A stretch of DNA of 59,013 bases from Caballeronia humi. GTDB lineage: Bacteria > Pseudomonadota > Gammaproteobacteria > Burkholderiales > Burkholderiaceae. The position numbers were made by a program, and so were the translations under genes. Shown here piece by piece: positions 38,135-46,684 of this stretch. Each line of letters starts with the position of its first letter. The first letter of the stretch is position 1. The stretch spans positions 1 to 59,013 of the forward strand of contig NZ_FCNW02000038.1 of assembly GCF_001544475.1 (NCBI RefSeq), in the 5' to 3' direction. The notes beneath the pieces are model-generated. The model was given only the letters and a program-made list of their open reading frames with translations. It searched no databases and was not told where the DNA came from.

Positions 38135-39637
38135 ATGAAGCCCGTTCTCTTCGCCTTGCGCGGATTGCAGAGAAGGCCGGTCGGGTGTGACGCGTCCGCA
38201 CGCGCATCGCGCCGGCGTGCGCGGATCAACACCGGCCTTGCGTGTCTCGCGCTGGCATCATCGACGGCGTTCGCCGCCGCCAACCCCGACGCGACTCCGT
38301 CCGACGCACCCGAAGCTGACCTCAACATTCAAGCGCAACCGGCCGGCCAGTGGACCGGCGTCTGGACGCGCTCGACGCTGCTCGGCGACATGGGCGGGCT
38401 GCGTCCCTGGCTTGGCCAGTATGGCGTGACGCTGCAGGCGACGGAAACGTCCGAATACCTCGCCAACCTGCGCGGCGGTCTGAAAACCGGCGGCGCCTAC
38501 GACGGCCTCACCACGATCACACTCGGTGTCGATACGCAAAAGGCCTTCAGCCTGCCGGGCGGCACGTTCAACGTGAGCATGCTGCAGATCCACGGCCGCA
38601 ATCTGAGCGAGCACAATCTCGGCACGCTGAACACGGCGAGCGGCATCGAAGCCGAAGCCACCACGCGCCTGTGGGAGTTGTGGTATCAGCAGTCGTTCCT
38701 CGACAAGCGCGTCGACGTGAAGGTCGGGCAGCAGAGTATCGACCAGGAGTTCATGGTCAGCCAGTACGCCGCGACCTTCGTCAACACGATGTTCGGCTGG
38801 CCTGGACTGCCGTCGTACGACATGCCGTCGGGCGGTCCCGCTTACCCGCTTTCCGCGCTCGGCGCGCGCGTGCGAGGACAGATCACGCCGTCTCTCACCG
38901 CGCTTGCCGGCGTCTATGACGGCGACCCGCTCGGCAACAATCCGGACAATATCCACGGCACCAACTTCAACCTGCACAACGGCGCGTTGTGGATCGGCGA
39001 GTTGCAGTATGCGATCAACCAGCCCGCCGAGGGCGAGATGGTCGGCGCGCCGTCGAAGGGACTGCCGGGCACTTACAAGATCGGCGTCTGGTACAACAGC
39101 GGCCGCTTCGACGACCAGCGCTTCGACAACACGGGCCTGTCGCTCGCGAGTCCGGCCAGCAGCGGCATCCCGCAGTCGCATCACGGCGACTACAGCTTCT
39201 ATGCGGTCGCCGACCAGATGGTCTGGCGGCCCGATCCCGACGAAGCGCGCAGCGTCGGCGTGTTCGCGCGCGTGATGGGCGCGCCGGGCGATCGCAATCT
39301 GGTCAGCATCAGCGCCAACCTGGGCGTCGTGATGAAAGCGCCCTTCGCCGGACGCGACAACGACAGCGTCGGCCTCGCGCTCGCTTACATCAAGGTCGGC
39401 AATCACGCGCACGATCTCGATCTCGACAACCGCGCGCTCACGGGCGGACCGTACGGCGTGCGCACGAGCGAAACCGCGCTCGAAGCGACCTATCAGTATC
39501 AGGTCACGCCGTGGTGGATCATCCAGGGCGACGCCCAGTACACATTCAACGCCGGCGCCGGGCAAAACCCGAACGATCCGACGCAACCGCTGCGCAACAC
39601 GTTCGTCATCGGCGTGCGCACCAACATCACTTTCTGA
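38135..39637 (+). CDS. OprB-type carbohydrate porin
   Basis: A 500-residue outer-membrane protein. A long N-terminal basic region (about 30 residues) precedes a hydrophobic core ending STAFAAA, an extended signal peptide. The mature part has the OprB pattern: TRSTLLGDMGGLRPWLGQYGV, LWELWYQQSFLDKRVDVKVGQQSID and terminal aromatic Phe in RTNITF. OprB-family porins pass sugars; here it leads an iron-uptake operon, so its cargo may differ. AAGGA precedes the ATG at 38135, giving a protein 45 residues shorter than the full open frame. Confidence 0.88.
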   Translation: MKPVLFALRGLQRRPVGCDASARASRRRARINTGLACLALASSTAFAAANPDATPSDAPEADLNIQAQPAGQWTGVWTRSTLLGDMGGLRPWLGQYGVTLQATETSEYLANLRGGLKTGGAYDGLTTITLGVDTQKAFSLPGGTFNVSMLQIHGRNLSEHNLGTLNTASGIEAEATTRLWELWYQQSFLDKRVDVKVGQQSIDQEFMVSQYAATFVNTMFGWPGLPSYDMPSGGPAYPLSALGARVRGQITPSLTALAGVYDGDPLGNNPDNIHGTNFNLHNGALWIGELQYAINQPAEGEMVGAPSKGLPGTYKIGVWYNSGRFDDQRFDNTGLSLASPASSGIPQSHHGDYSFYAVADQMVWRPDPDEARSVGVFARVMGAPGDRNLVSISANLGVVMKAPFAGRDNDSVGLALAYIKVGNHAHDLDLDNRALTGGPYGVRTSETALEATYQYQVTPWWIIQGDAQYTFNAGAGQNPNDPTQPLRNTFVIGVRTNITF

Positions 39638-39674
39638 GCCGCGACGCTTTGTGCGCACGCACCGAGACACTTTC

Positions 39675-40808
39675 ATGAAACAGATCAAAGCCAGAGCCAG
39701 ACTCATCGCCGGATCATTGGCTGCCCTTGCCGTATCGATTGCGGGCATCGCGCATGCCGAACCGCAAGGCTTTCTCGAAACGATCAAACGTCACGCGACG
39801 CTCATCAATACCGTCCCCGAGAACGGCGACCAGAATCCGTATGCGCTGTTCGTCGCGCCCGTCTCGGCAGGCACGATCAAGAAGAACGACGTATTGATCG
39901 GCAACTTCAACAACGCAGCGAACCTCCAGGGCACCGGCAGCACCATCGTCAACTATCACCCGGACACGAAGCAACTGACGGTGTTCGCGACCGTGCCGCG
40001 TGACCTCAAGGAGTGCCCGGGCGGCATCGGCCTATCGACCGCGATGACGATGCTCAAGTCCGGCTGGGTCATCATCGGCAGCACGCCGAGCAACGACGGC
40101 ACGACGGGCACCAAGGGCGCGGGTTGCCTCATCGTGCTCGACTCGCAAGGCAAGGTCGCGAAAACGATCGTCAGCCCGAACATCAACGATCCGTGGGGCA
40201 ACATGGCGGTCGTCGATAACGGCGATCACGCGACGCTCTTCATCAGCATGGCGGGGTTCGGCGTGGGCAGCGCGGACGGCAATCCGCCTGTCTTCAAACA
40301 GGCCACCGTGCTGCGTCTCGAGCTTGATATTCCGCAAGGCCAGGTGCCGGTCGTGAAGCAGGAGACGGTGGTCGGCAGCAACTTCGGCGCGCAGGCCGAC
40401 AAAGGCGTGTTCCTCGTCGGCCCGACGGGTCTCGCGCTGTCGGCGGACAACCAGCGGCTCTTCGTCTCGGATGCGATCGGCAATCGCGTGAACGTAATCG
40501 ACGAACCGATGACGCGCGACACGAGCGCGGGCGTCGGCCGTCAACTGACCGCCGACGGCCTGCTGCATCGCCCGCTCGCGATGATCCTCGCGCCCAATGG
40601 CCACCTGCTCGTGACGAACGCGCTCAACGGCCAGATCGTCGAGATCGATCCGGAGTCGGGCAAGCAGATCTACGCGCGCTGGATCGATACCGACAAGGCG
40701 CAGACGCCGCCGGGCAACGGCGATCTGTTCGGCCTCGCGATGACGCCCGAAGGCGACGGCTTCTACTACGTGGAAGACGACGTGAACACGCTGGTGCTGG
40801 CGAAGTAG
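39675..40808 (+). CDS. periplasmic beta-propeller (NHL/SMP-30-like) protein
   Basis: A 377-residue protein with a signal peptide ending IAGIAHA (residue about 28). Repeating blade-like segments follow (VLIGNFNN, GTGSTIVNYHPDTKQLTVFA, GLALSADNQRLFVSDAIGNRVNVID, APNGHLLVTNALNGQIVEIDP), typical of NHL or SMP-30-like propellers. The function is unknown; the position between an OprB porin and a Dyp peroxidase suggests a periplasmic accessory role in iron or haem acquisition. The start at 39675 has only a weak GAGA, so coupling from the porin (37 nt upstream) is likely. Confidence 0.82.
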   Translation: MKQIKARARLIAGSLAALAVSIAGIAHAEPQGFLETIKRHATLINTVPENGDQNPYALFVAPVSAGTIKKNDVLIGNFNNAANLQGTGSTIVNYHPDTKQLTVFATVPRDLKECPGGIGLSTAMTMLKSGWVIIGSTPSNDGTTGTKGAGCLIVLDSQGKVAKTIVSPNINDPWGNMAVVDNGDHATLFISMAGFGVGSADGNPPVFKQATVLRLELDIPQGQVPVVKQETVVGSNFGAQADKGVFLVGPTGLALSADNQRLFVSDAIGNRVNVIDEPMTRDTSAGVGRQLTADGLLHRPLAMILAPNGHLLVTNALNGQIVEIDPESGKQIYARWIDTDKAQTPPGNGDLFGLAMTPEGDGFYYVEDDVNTLVLAK

Positions 40809-40829
40809 CGCTAACGAAGCAAGACAGTC

Positions 40830-42095
40830 ATGACACACGACCAGTATCCGCCACGGCGGCGATTTCTCAAGGCGGGCGTCGCTGCAGGCGCGGCGATGGG
40901 CGCGAGCGCGGTGGCTCGACCGGCGCTCGCGCGCACGGCGGCCGATCCGCAACACGCGGTCGAGCCGTTCTTCGGCGACCATCAGGCGGGCATCGTCACG
41001 CCGCAGCAGGCTCACACGTACGTCGCGGTGCTCGATCTCGTCACCGGGAAGCGCGACGACGTGATCGCGCTCCTGCGCGAATGGACCGATGCCGCCGCGC
41101 GCATGACGCGCGGCGAGACCGCGAAGCCGCTCCCCGCGGACGACAAGCTCTCCGCGCCCGATTCTGGCGACGTGCTCGGCCTCGGCGCGGCGGGCCTCAC
41201 GATCACGTTCGGCTTCGGCCCCGGCCTCTTCACCCGCGATGGCCACGACCGCTACGGCATCGCTGACCGGCGTCCGTCCGCGCTCGTCGATCTGCCGCGT
41301 TTCAACGGCGACCAGTTGATCGCGCAGAAAGCCGGCGGCGACCTGATGATCCAGGCCTGCGCGAACGATCCGCAAGTCGCGTTTCACGCGGCGCGGCAAC
41401 TGGCGCGCATGGGCTACGGCGCCGCGCAGATGCGCTGGGGTCAGGCGGGTTTCTTGAGCGGCGCGCGCGGCGAGACGCCACGCAACCTGATGGGCTTCAA
41501 GGATGGCACGAACAACCCGCCCACCGCCGACGCCGCGAAGATGCGGGAGTTCGTCTGGGCTGCCGCCGCCGATGCGCCGTGGATGCAGGGTGGCACGTAC
41601 ACGGTGGTACGCCGCATCCGTATCACGCTAGAACACTGGGACAACATGGAGCGCGGCTTCCAGGAACAGGTGTTCGGCCGTGAGAAATACAGCGGCGCGC
41701 CGCTTGGCAAGAAAAAGGAATTCGATCCCGTCGATCTCGATTCGCTCGATCACGACGGCAATCCGCTGATTCCCGAGAACTCACATGTGCGGCTCTCGAA
41801 TCAGGCGTCGAACAAGGGCGCGCAGATGTTGCGCCGCTCGTATTCGTACAACGACGGCACCAACTTCTACGTCGAGCGCTGGCCGCCGTGGCGGCAGGAG
41901 ACGGAGTACGACGCGGGGCTCATCTTCATCGCGCATCAGAGCGACCCGCGCAGCGCCTTCATTCCGATCAACGAAAAGCTCGCGAAGTTCGATCTGATGA
42001 ACCAGTTCACGACGCACGTCGGCAGCGGCATCTTCGCGTGTCCGCCGGGCGCGCGGCAGGGTTCGTTCATCGGCGCGGGACTGTTCCGGACCTGA
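40830..42095 (+). CDS. Tat-exported Dyp-type peroxidase (EfeB-like)
   Basis: A 421-residue haem peroxidase. The twin-arginine motif RRRFLKAG (residues 9-16) and an Ala-rich hydrophobic stretch indicate Tat export with cofactor. The Dyp signature GFKDGTNNP (222-230) carries the distal Asp, and SHVRLSNQASNKGAQMLRRSYSYNDG near 325-350 is the family C-terminal block. EfeB-type enzymes oxidise ferrous iron or help extract iron from haem in the periplasm. Here it sits directly upstream of a Fe3+ ABC importer instead of the usual efeUO genes, so it probably supplies ferric iron to that system. Confidence 0.9.
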   Translation: MTHDQYPPRRRFLKAGVAAGAAMGASAVARPALARTAADPQHAVEPFFGDHQAGIVTPQQAHTYVAVLDLVTGKRDDVIALLREWTDAAARMTRGETAKPLPADDKLSAPDSGDVLGLGAAGLTITFGFGPGLFTRDGHDRYGIADRRPSALVDLPRFNGDQLIAQKAGGDLMIQACANDPQVAFHAARQLARMGYGAAQMRWGQAGFLSGARGETPRNLMGFKDGTNNPPTADAAKMREFVWAAAADAPWMQGGTYTVVRRIRITLEHWDNMERGFQEQVFGREKYSGAPLGKKKEFDPVDLDSLDHDGNPLIPENSHVRLSNQASNKGAQMLRRSYSYNDGTNFYVERWPPWRQETEYDAGLIFIAHQSDPRSAFIPINEKLAKFDLMNQFTTHVGSGIFACPPGARQGSFIGAGLFRT

Positions 42096-42132
42096 CCGGC
42101 TGCGACACCAGGCTGCCTTAACAGAGACCACC

Positions 42133-43152
42133 ATGAAAACCAAGTCCCAACTCGGCGCGAAGCTGTGCAGCATCGCCCTGCTCGCGGCCGCCGCCGCGCT
42201 GCCGTTCGATTCGAGCGCGGCATCGCTCACGCTCTACAACGCGCAGCATGAACAGGTCGTCGACATGCTTGCGAAGGACTTCGAGAAGCAAAGCGGCATC
42301 AGCGTGAAGGTGCGCAACGGCGAAGGTCCGGCGCTCGCGGCGCAACTCGTCGCCGAAGGCACGGCCACACCCGCCGATGTCTACTTCACCGAGAACTCGC
42401 CCGAACTGATGCTGCTCGACGAGAAGGGCCTGCTCGCGAAGACCGACGCCGCGACGCTCGCCGCGATTCCCGCGCGCTACAACGCGCCGCAGGGCAACTG
42501 GGTCGGCGTCGTCGCGCGCGAGAACGTGCTCGTGTACAACACGAAGAAGATCGACGCCGCCCAACTGCCCGTCTCGCTGATGGATCTCGCCAAGCCCGAG
42601 TGGAAGGGCAAGATCGGCATCGCGCCGAGCGACGGCGACTTCCTGCCGGTGGTCAGCGCGGTGATCGCGATGAAGGGCGAAGCCGGCGCGCTGCAATGGC
42701 TCAAGGGCCTGAAGACCAACGCGCAGATCTTCGACGACGACGAGGGCGTGGTCGCCGCCGTCAATCGCGGCGGCGTCGCGACGGGCGTCGTGAACAACTA
42801 CTACTGGGCGCGCTTGCATGTGCAGCTAGGCGACAGCGCGACGCGCAGCGCGATCTATCACTTTGGCCACGGCGATGTGGGCGCGCTGGTGAACGTGTCG
42901 GGCGCGGCCGTGATGAAGTCGAGCCAGAACCAGGAGGCCGGCCAGCGCTTTCTCGCTTATCTCGTGAGCGAACGCGCGCAGGATCTGATGGCGAAGAGCC
43001 ATGTCGGCTTCGAGTATCCGCTGCGTGCGGGTGTCGCGCCCGATCCGCTGCTCAAGCCCTTCGATCAGCTGAGCCCGCCCGCGCTCACCATCGAGCAACT
43101 CGGCGACGACAGCAAGGCCGCGAAGCTGATGCGCCAGGCAGGTCTGCTGTAA
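42133..43152 (+). CDS. fbpA: Fe3+ ABC transporter binding protein (FbpA/FutA-like)
   Basis: A 339-residue ferric-binding protein with a signal peptide ending DSSAA. The mature start SLTLYNAQHEQVV and the adjacent tyrosines in VVNNYYWAR (Tyr223-Tyr224) match the Tyr-Tyr iron ligands of the FbpA class. The YFTENSPELMLLDEKGLL block is also typical. It captures periplasmic Fe3+ and hands it to the permease whose ATG directly follows its stop codon. Confidence 0.93.
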   Translation: MKTKSQLGAKLCSIALLAAAAALPFDSSAASLTLYNAQHEQVVDMLAKDFEKQSGISVKVRNGEGPALAAQLVAEGTATPADVYFTENSPELMLLDEKGLLAKTDAATLAAIPARYNAPQGNWVGVVARENVLVYNTKKIDAAQLPVSLMDLAKPEWKGKIGIAPSDGDFLPVVSAVIAMKGEAGALQWLKGLKTNAQIFDDDEGVVAAVNRGGVATGVVNNYYWARLHVQLGDSATRSAIYHFGHGDVGALVNVSGAAVMKSSQNQEAGQRFLAYLVSERAQDLMAKSHVGFEYPLRAGVAPDPLLKPFDQLSPPALTIEQLGDDSKAAKLMRQAGLL

Positions 43153-44745
43153 ATGAGCGACGCCGCATCGGCTGTGTTTTCAGCACGCGGCAGGAAGCGC
43201 GCGCCGCGCAGCCTGTTCGCGGCGGCGGGTCTCTGTGCGTTGCTGGTGCTGATGCCGCTCGCGTTCACGCTCTACCGGGCCGCGAGCTTCGGCTGGAACG
43301 ATATGTTCGATCTGATCTTCAGGCCGCTCGTCGGCGAGCTGCTCGTCAATACGCTGATGATCACCGTCGGCGCGACGCTCGCCTCGGCCGTGATCGGCAC
43401 CGCGACCGCGTGGGCCGTCGAGCGCACTCGCCTGCCCGGTCGCGATCTGTGGGCGGCGCTGACCGTCGCGCCGCTCGCGATGCCCGCGTTCATCACGAGC
43501 TACGCGTGGGTATCGCTCTCGCTCGATTTGCAGGACTTCGCAGGCGCACTGCTCGTCATCACGACGGCCTACTTTCCGCTCGTCTACCTGCCGGTCGCCG
43601 CCGCGTTGCGCGGCATGGACCCGGCGCTCGAAGAAAGCGCACGCGCGCTAGGCTGCGGACGCGTCGCCGTGTTCACGCGGGTCGTGCTGCCGCAACTGCG
43701 GCCGTCGCTTCTGGGCGGCATGCTGCTCGTCGCGCTCGGTGTGCTGTCCGAGTTCGGCGCCTTCACGCTGCTGCGCTTTCGCACCTTCACCACACAAATC
43801 TACGCGGAATATCGCACGAGCTTCGATGGCGGCGGCGCCTCCGTGCTCGCGTGCATCCTGATCGCGATGTGTCTCGTGTGCCTTGCGCTCGAAATGCGCG
43901 TGCGTGGCGCGACGCGCTATGAACGGCTCGACCGCGGCGCGCGCCGTGCCGCGCTGCGCTACGACCTCGGCGCGTGGCGCTGGCCCGTCGTCGCGGGCTT
44001 CGTGGCGTTGAGTGTGGTCACGCTCGGCGTGCCGCTCGGCATGATCGGCTACTGGCTCACGCAAAGCGGCGCTGCGGCTGTCACGCCTGCCGAGGTTTCG
44101 CCGCAACTGCTGCTGAGTTCGACCGCCGCATCGCTCGGATACGGCCTCTCGGCCGCCGTCTTTACGACGCTGCTGTGTGTGCCGCTCGCCTTCCTGCTCG
44201 TGCGTTTCCCGAGCCGGCCGGCGACGATCTTCGAACGCATCGTGTTCCTCGCGCAAGGCTTGCCGAGTCTGGTCGTCGCGCTCGCGATCGTTTCGCTTGC
44301 CGTGCATGCGCTGCGGCCGCTGTATCAGAGCGCCGCACTGCTGGTCGTGGCGTATGCGATTCTCTTCATGCCGCTCGCGCTCGTGAGCGTGCGCGCTGCG
44401 CTCACACAGGCGCAGCCGCGCCTAGAGGAAACCGCGCGCTCGCTCGGCATCGGCTGGAGCGAGACCGCGCGACGCATCGTCCTCCCGCTCGCTGGCCCCG
44501 GCTTCGGCGCCGCTGCGACGATGGTCTTTATCGCGGTCGTCACCGAACTCAATTCGACCCTGCTGCTCTCACCGATCGGCACGCGCACGCTCGCAACGCA
44601 AGTGTGGAGCGATACCTCCACCCTTGCCTTCGCCGCCGCCGCGCCATATGCGGCGTTGCTCGTCGGTATCTCGCTCGGGGCATCGGTGACGCTGTTCGCG
44701 TTGCTCGGCAAATCGGCCGTGCTCGGGCGGAGCGCATCGACGTGA
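43153..44745 (+). CDS. fbpB: Fe3+ ABC transporter permease (FbpB-like)
   Basis: A 530-residue fused permease with two sets of about six membrane segments, each containing an EAA-type loop (LEESARALGCGRVAVFTRVVLP and LEETARSLGIGWSETARRIVLP). This double-domain form is standard for FbpB. The ATG abuts the fbpA stop and the TGA overlaps the ATPase GTG, so the three subunits are coupled. Confidence 0.93.
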   Translation: MSDAASAVFSARGRKRAPRSLFAAAGLCALLVLMPLAFTLYRAASFGWNDMFDLIFRPLVGELLVNTLMITVGATLASAVIGTATAWAVERTRLPGRDLWAALTVAPLAMPAFITSYAWVSLSLDLQDFAGALLVITTAYFPLVYLPVAAALRGMDPALEESARALGCGRVAVFTRVVLPQLRPSLLGGMLLVALGVLSEFGAFTLLRFRTFTTQIYAEYRTSFDGGGASVLACILIAMCLVCLALEMRVRGATRYERLDRGARRAALRYDLGAWRWPVVAGFVALSVVTLGVPLGMIGYWLTQSGAAAVTPAEVSPQLLLSSTAASLGYGLSAAVFTTLLCVPLAFLLVRFPSRPATIFERIVFLAQGLPSLVVALAIVSLAVHALRPLYQSAALLVVAYAILFMPLALVSVRAALTQAQPRLEETARSLGIGWSETARRIVLPLAGPGFGAAATMVFIAVVTELNSTLLLSPIGTRTLATQVWSDTSTLAFAAAAPYAALLVGISLGASVTLFALLGKSAVLGRSAST

Positions 44746-45791
44746 GCGATCTTCGCATCAGCGGCCTCACGAAATCCTTCGATGGACATGCGGTGTTGCA
44801 CGGCATCGATCTGTCTGTTGCGGCCGGAACGCTACTCGCTCTGCTCGGACCATCGGGCAGCGGCAAGACGACGCTTCTGCGCGTGCTGTGCGGCTTCGAA
44901 CGCGCCGATGGCGGTACGGTCGAGATCGATGGACGGCTCGTCGCGGGCGATGGCGTGCACGTGCGGTCGGAGGCACGGCGAATCGGCTACGTGCCGCAGG
45001 AGGGAGCGGTGTTTCCGCACTTGTCGGTGGCGCAGAACATCGTGTTCGGCCTTCCGCGTGCCCAGCGTCGCGCGCGGCATCGTGTGGATGAACTGCTGGA
45101 ACTCGTCGGCTTGCCTGCCTCCTACGGTGACCGTCCGCCGCAGGCGCTCTCCGGCGGCCAGCAGCAACGCGTGGCGCTCGCCCGGGCGCTTGCGCCTGCT
45201 CCTTCGCTCGTGATGCTCGATGAGCCTTTTTCGTCGCTCGATACGGCGTTGCGCATCGAGACACGCGAAGCCGTGACGAGCGCGCTGGCGGCGGCGGGCG
45301 CCACGGCGGTCCTCGTCACGCATGACCAGTCGGAGGCGCTTTCGCTCGGTCACGCCGTGGCCGTGCTATCGAATGGCAGTCTCGTGCAGACAGACACGCC
45401 CGAAGCGCTCTACCGCCGCCCTGCCACGCCTGAACTCGCGACGTTCATCGGCGATGCCGTGCTACTGCCGGGCGTGGTGCATGGTGATCGGGTGCAATGC
45501 GAGATGGGGCGGCTGACGCTCGGCCGAGCCGCGCACGCCGGCCTCGTCGATGTCATGATCCGGCCGGAGCAGATCCGCTTTTGCAGCGGCACCGACATCG
45601 ATCAGGGACATGAAGCGACCGTCGACAACCTCACGTTCTATGGACACGATGCCACGGTCGGCCTGCGCCTCGTGAACAGCGCCAGCGTCGTGTCGGCGCG
45701 GGTCGCGGGACATCTGAGTCCGAGGATCGGTGAGCGGGTGAGAGTGCGGGTCGAGGGCGAGGTCATTGCGTACTCACGCGTGAAGGAGTGA
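44742..45791 (+). CDS. fbpC: Fe3+ ABC transporter ATPase (FbpC-like)
   Basis: A 349-residue ABC ATPase: Walker A GPSGSGKTT (about 35-43), Q-loop YVPQEGAVFPHL, signature LSGGQQQRVALARAL, Walker B LVMLDEPFSSLD, and a C-terminal TOBE-like regulatory domain (VMIRPEQIRF). The initiation codon is GTG at 44742, overlapping the permease TGA as GTGA; the long open frame upstream is a shadow of the permease gene. It completes the importer and ends 9 bp from the convergent gene at 45801. Confidence 0.92.
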   Translation: MSDLRISGLTKSFDGHAVLHGIDLSVAAGTLLALLGPSGSGKTTLLRVLCGFERADGGTVEIDGRLVAGDGVHVRSEARRIGYVPQEGAVFPHLSVAQNIVFGLPRAQRRARHRVDELLELVGLPASYGDRPPQALSGGQQQRVALARALAPAPSLVMLDEPFSSLDTALRIETREAVTSALAAAGATAVLVTHDQSEALSLGHAVAVLSNGSLVQTDTPEALYRRPATPELATFIGDAVLLPGVVHGDRVQCEMGRLTLGRAAHAGLVDVMIRPEQIRFCSGTDIDQGHEATVDNLTFYGHDATVGLRLVNSASVVSARVAGHLSPRIGERVRVRVEGEVIAYSRVKE

Positions 45792-45800
45792 CCCGGCGCA

Positions 45801-46550
45801 TCAGCTATCGAGCGAATCCTTGTGCGCTGCGCGCCGGTGCAAGCGGTTGCGCAGACGTCCCGCCAGGAAAGCGCCGATGACCGCCGACAGATAGACCGTC
45901 ACGAGGTTGTCGCGCCACGCATTCAAATCGGCACGGTGCTCCACGAACGTCGGATCGGATGTCAGATGAAGCGTATTCTTTGCAACGACGGCGCTCGACA
46001 TCCGCACAAAACCGATCGCGGAAAGTAGCGGTAGAACAATGAGTACGGCGACCAGCACGGGCTTGGCGCGGCGCACGAAATCATAGTGGCGAAACCGGAG
46101 CCACAATCCGAGGCAACCGTGCACCCAGCCGGGTGCCAGCAACGCAAGCTGCAAGCCTTGCGTGCCGCTGTTGATCAGCGACACGACGATCTTTTCATAG
46201 TCCGGTTCAAAGTTGTAGAGCGATGCGGCGAGCCGCGTACCGACCGCATGGCGGATAAGAAGCAGAGGGAGACTGAGACCTGCCCAAAGGCGGATCCATT
46301 CGGTCGCCGGAAGTGTCCAGTGGCGGCGTTCGTAGATCGTGCGCAACGCCATCGTGAAATGCACGCCTGCGGCGCCATACAGCAGGATCGTGCCGGGCGT
46401 GCCGTACCACAGTCGAATGGCAAGCGTCAGCCCGTGCTCGGCAAGATCCAGCGACCAGATGCCTAGCGCGTGATTGATCAGATGAAGGGAAAGATAGGTC
46501 AGCAGGACCACGCCCGACGCAAGCTGCAGGTTACGCAGGATTGTTTGCAC
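45801..46550 (-). CDS. stand-alone SdhC-like membrane protein
   Basis: A 249-residue inner-membrane protein with about six hydrophobic segments: NLQLASGVVLLTYLSLHLINHALG, a loop with GAAGVHFTMALRTIYERR, and GWVHGCLGLWLRFRHYDF. The paired His residues in helix contexts resemble the cytochrome-b-like anchor found at the N-terminus of some rhizobial adenylate cyclases and in SdhC/D. Here no cyclase or ferredoxin domain follows, since the stop lies 9 bp from the fbpC end. A haem-binding membrane role is inferred. It lies 134 nt downstream of the GH3 gene on the same strand. Confidence 0.72.
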   Translation of the reverse strand: MQTILRNLQLASGVVLLTYLSLHLINHALGIWSLDLAEHGLTLAIRLWYGTPGTILLYGAAGVHFTMALRTIYERRHWTLPATEWIRLWAGLSLPLLLIRHAVGTRLAASLYNFEPDYEKIVVSLINSGTQGLQLALLAPGWVHGCLGLWLRFRHYDFVRRAKPVLVAVLIVLPLLSAIGFVRMSSAVVAKNTLHLTSDPTFVEHRADLNAWRDNLVTVYLSAVIGAFLAGRLRNRLHRRAAHKDSLDS

Positions 46551-46638
46551 TTCGGTTCCCCTTCGTCTGACTGAAGTACCGGCGACAGCGCGATTTTATT
46601 CCCAGTTCCCTCAGGCTGAACAATCACCTCGTCGGCAC

Positions 46639-46670
46639 CGGGCGCCACAGCAACGCTGCTGCAGCGCCCG
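46639..46670. terminator. hairpin downstream of GH3 gene
   Basis: GGGCGC and CAGCA blocks pair with their complements across 46639-46670 with a two-base mismatch and a short loop, 15 nt after the GH3 stop. No U-tract follows on the minus strand, so termination is uncertain. Confidence 0.35.
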
Positions 46671-46684
46671 ATGACTACCCTCGC

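Noticed and set aside
38258..39787. 509-codon minus-strand open frame
   Set aside because: Antisense to the porin; no signal peptide, motif or ribosome-binding site.
43974..44741. Upstream extension of the Fe3+ ABC ATPase frame
   Set aside because: Overlaps the permease gene out of frame; the GTG at 44742 overlapping the permease stop is the natural start.
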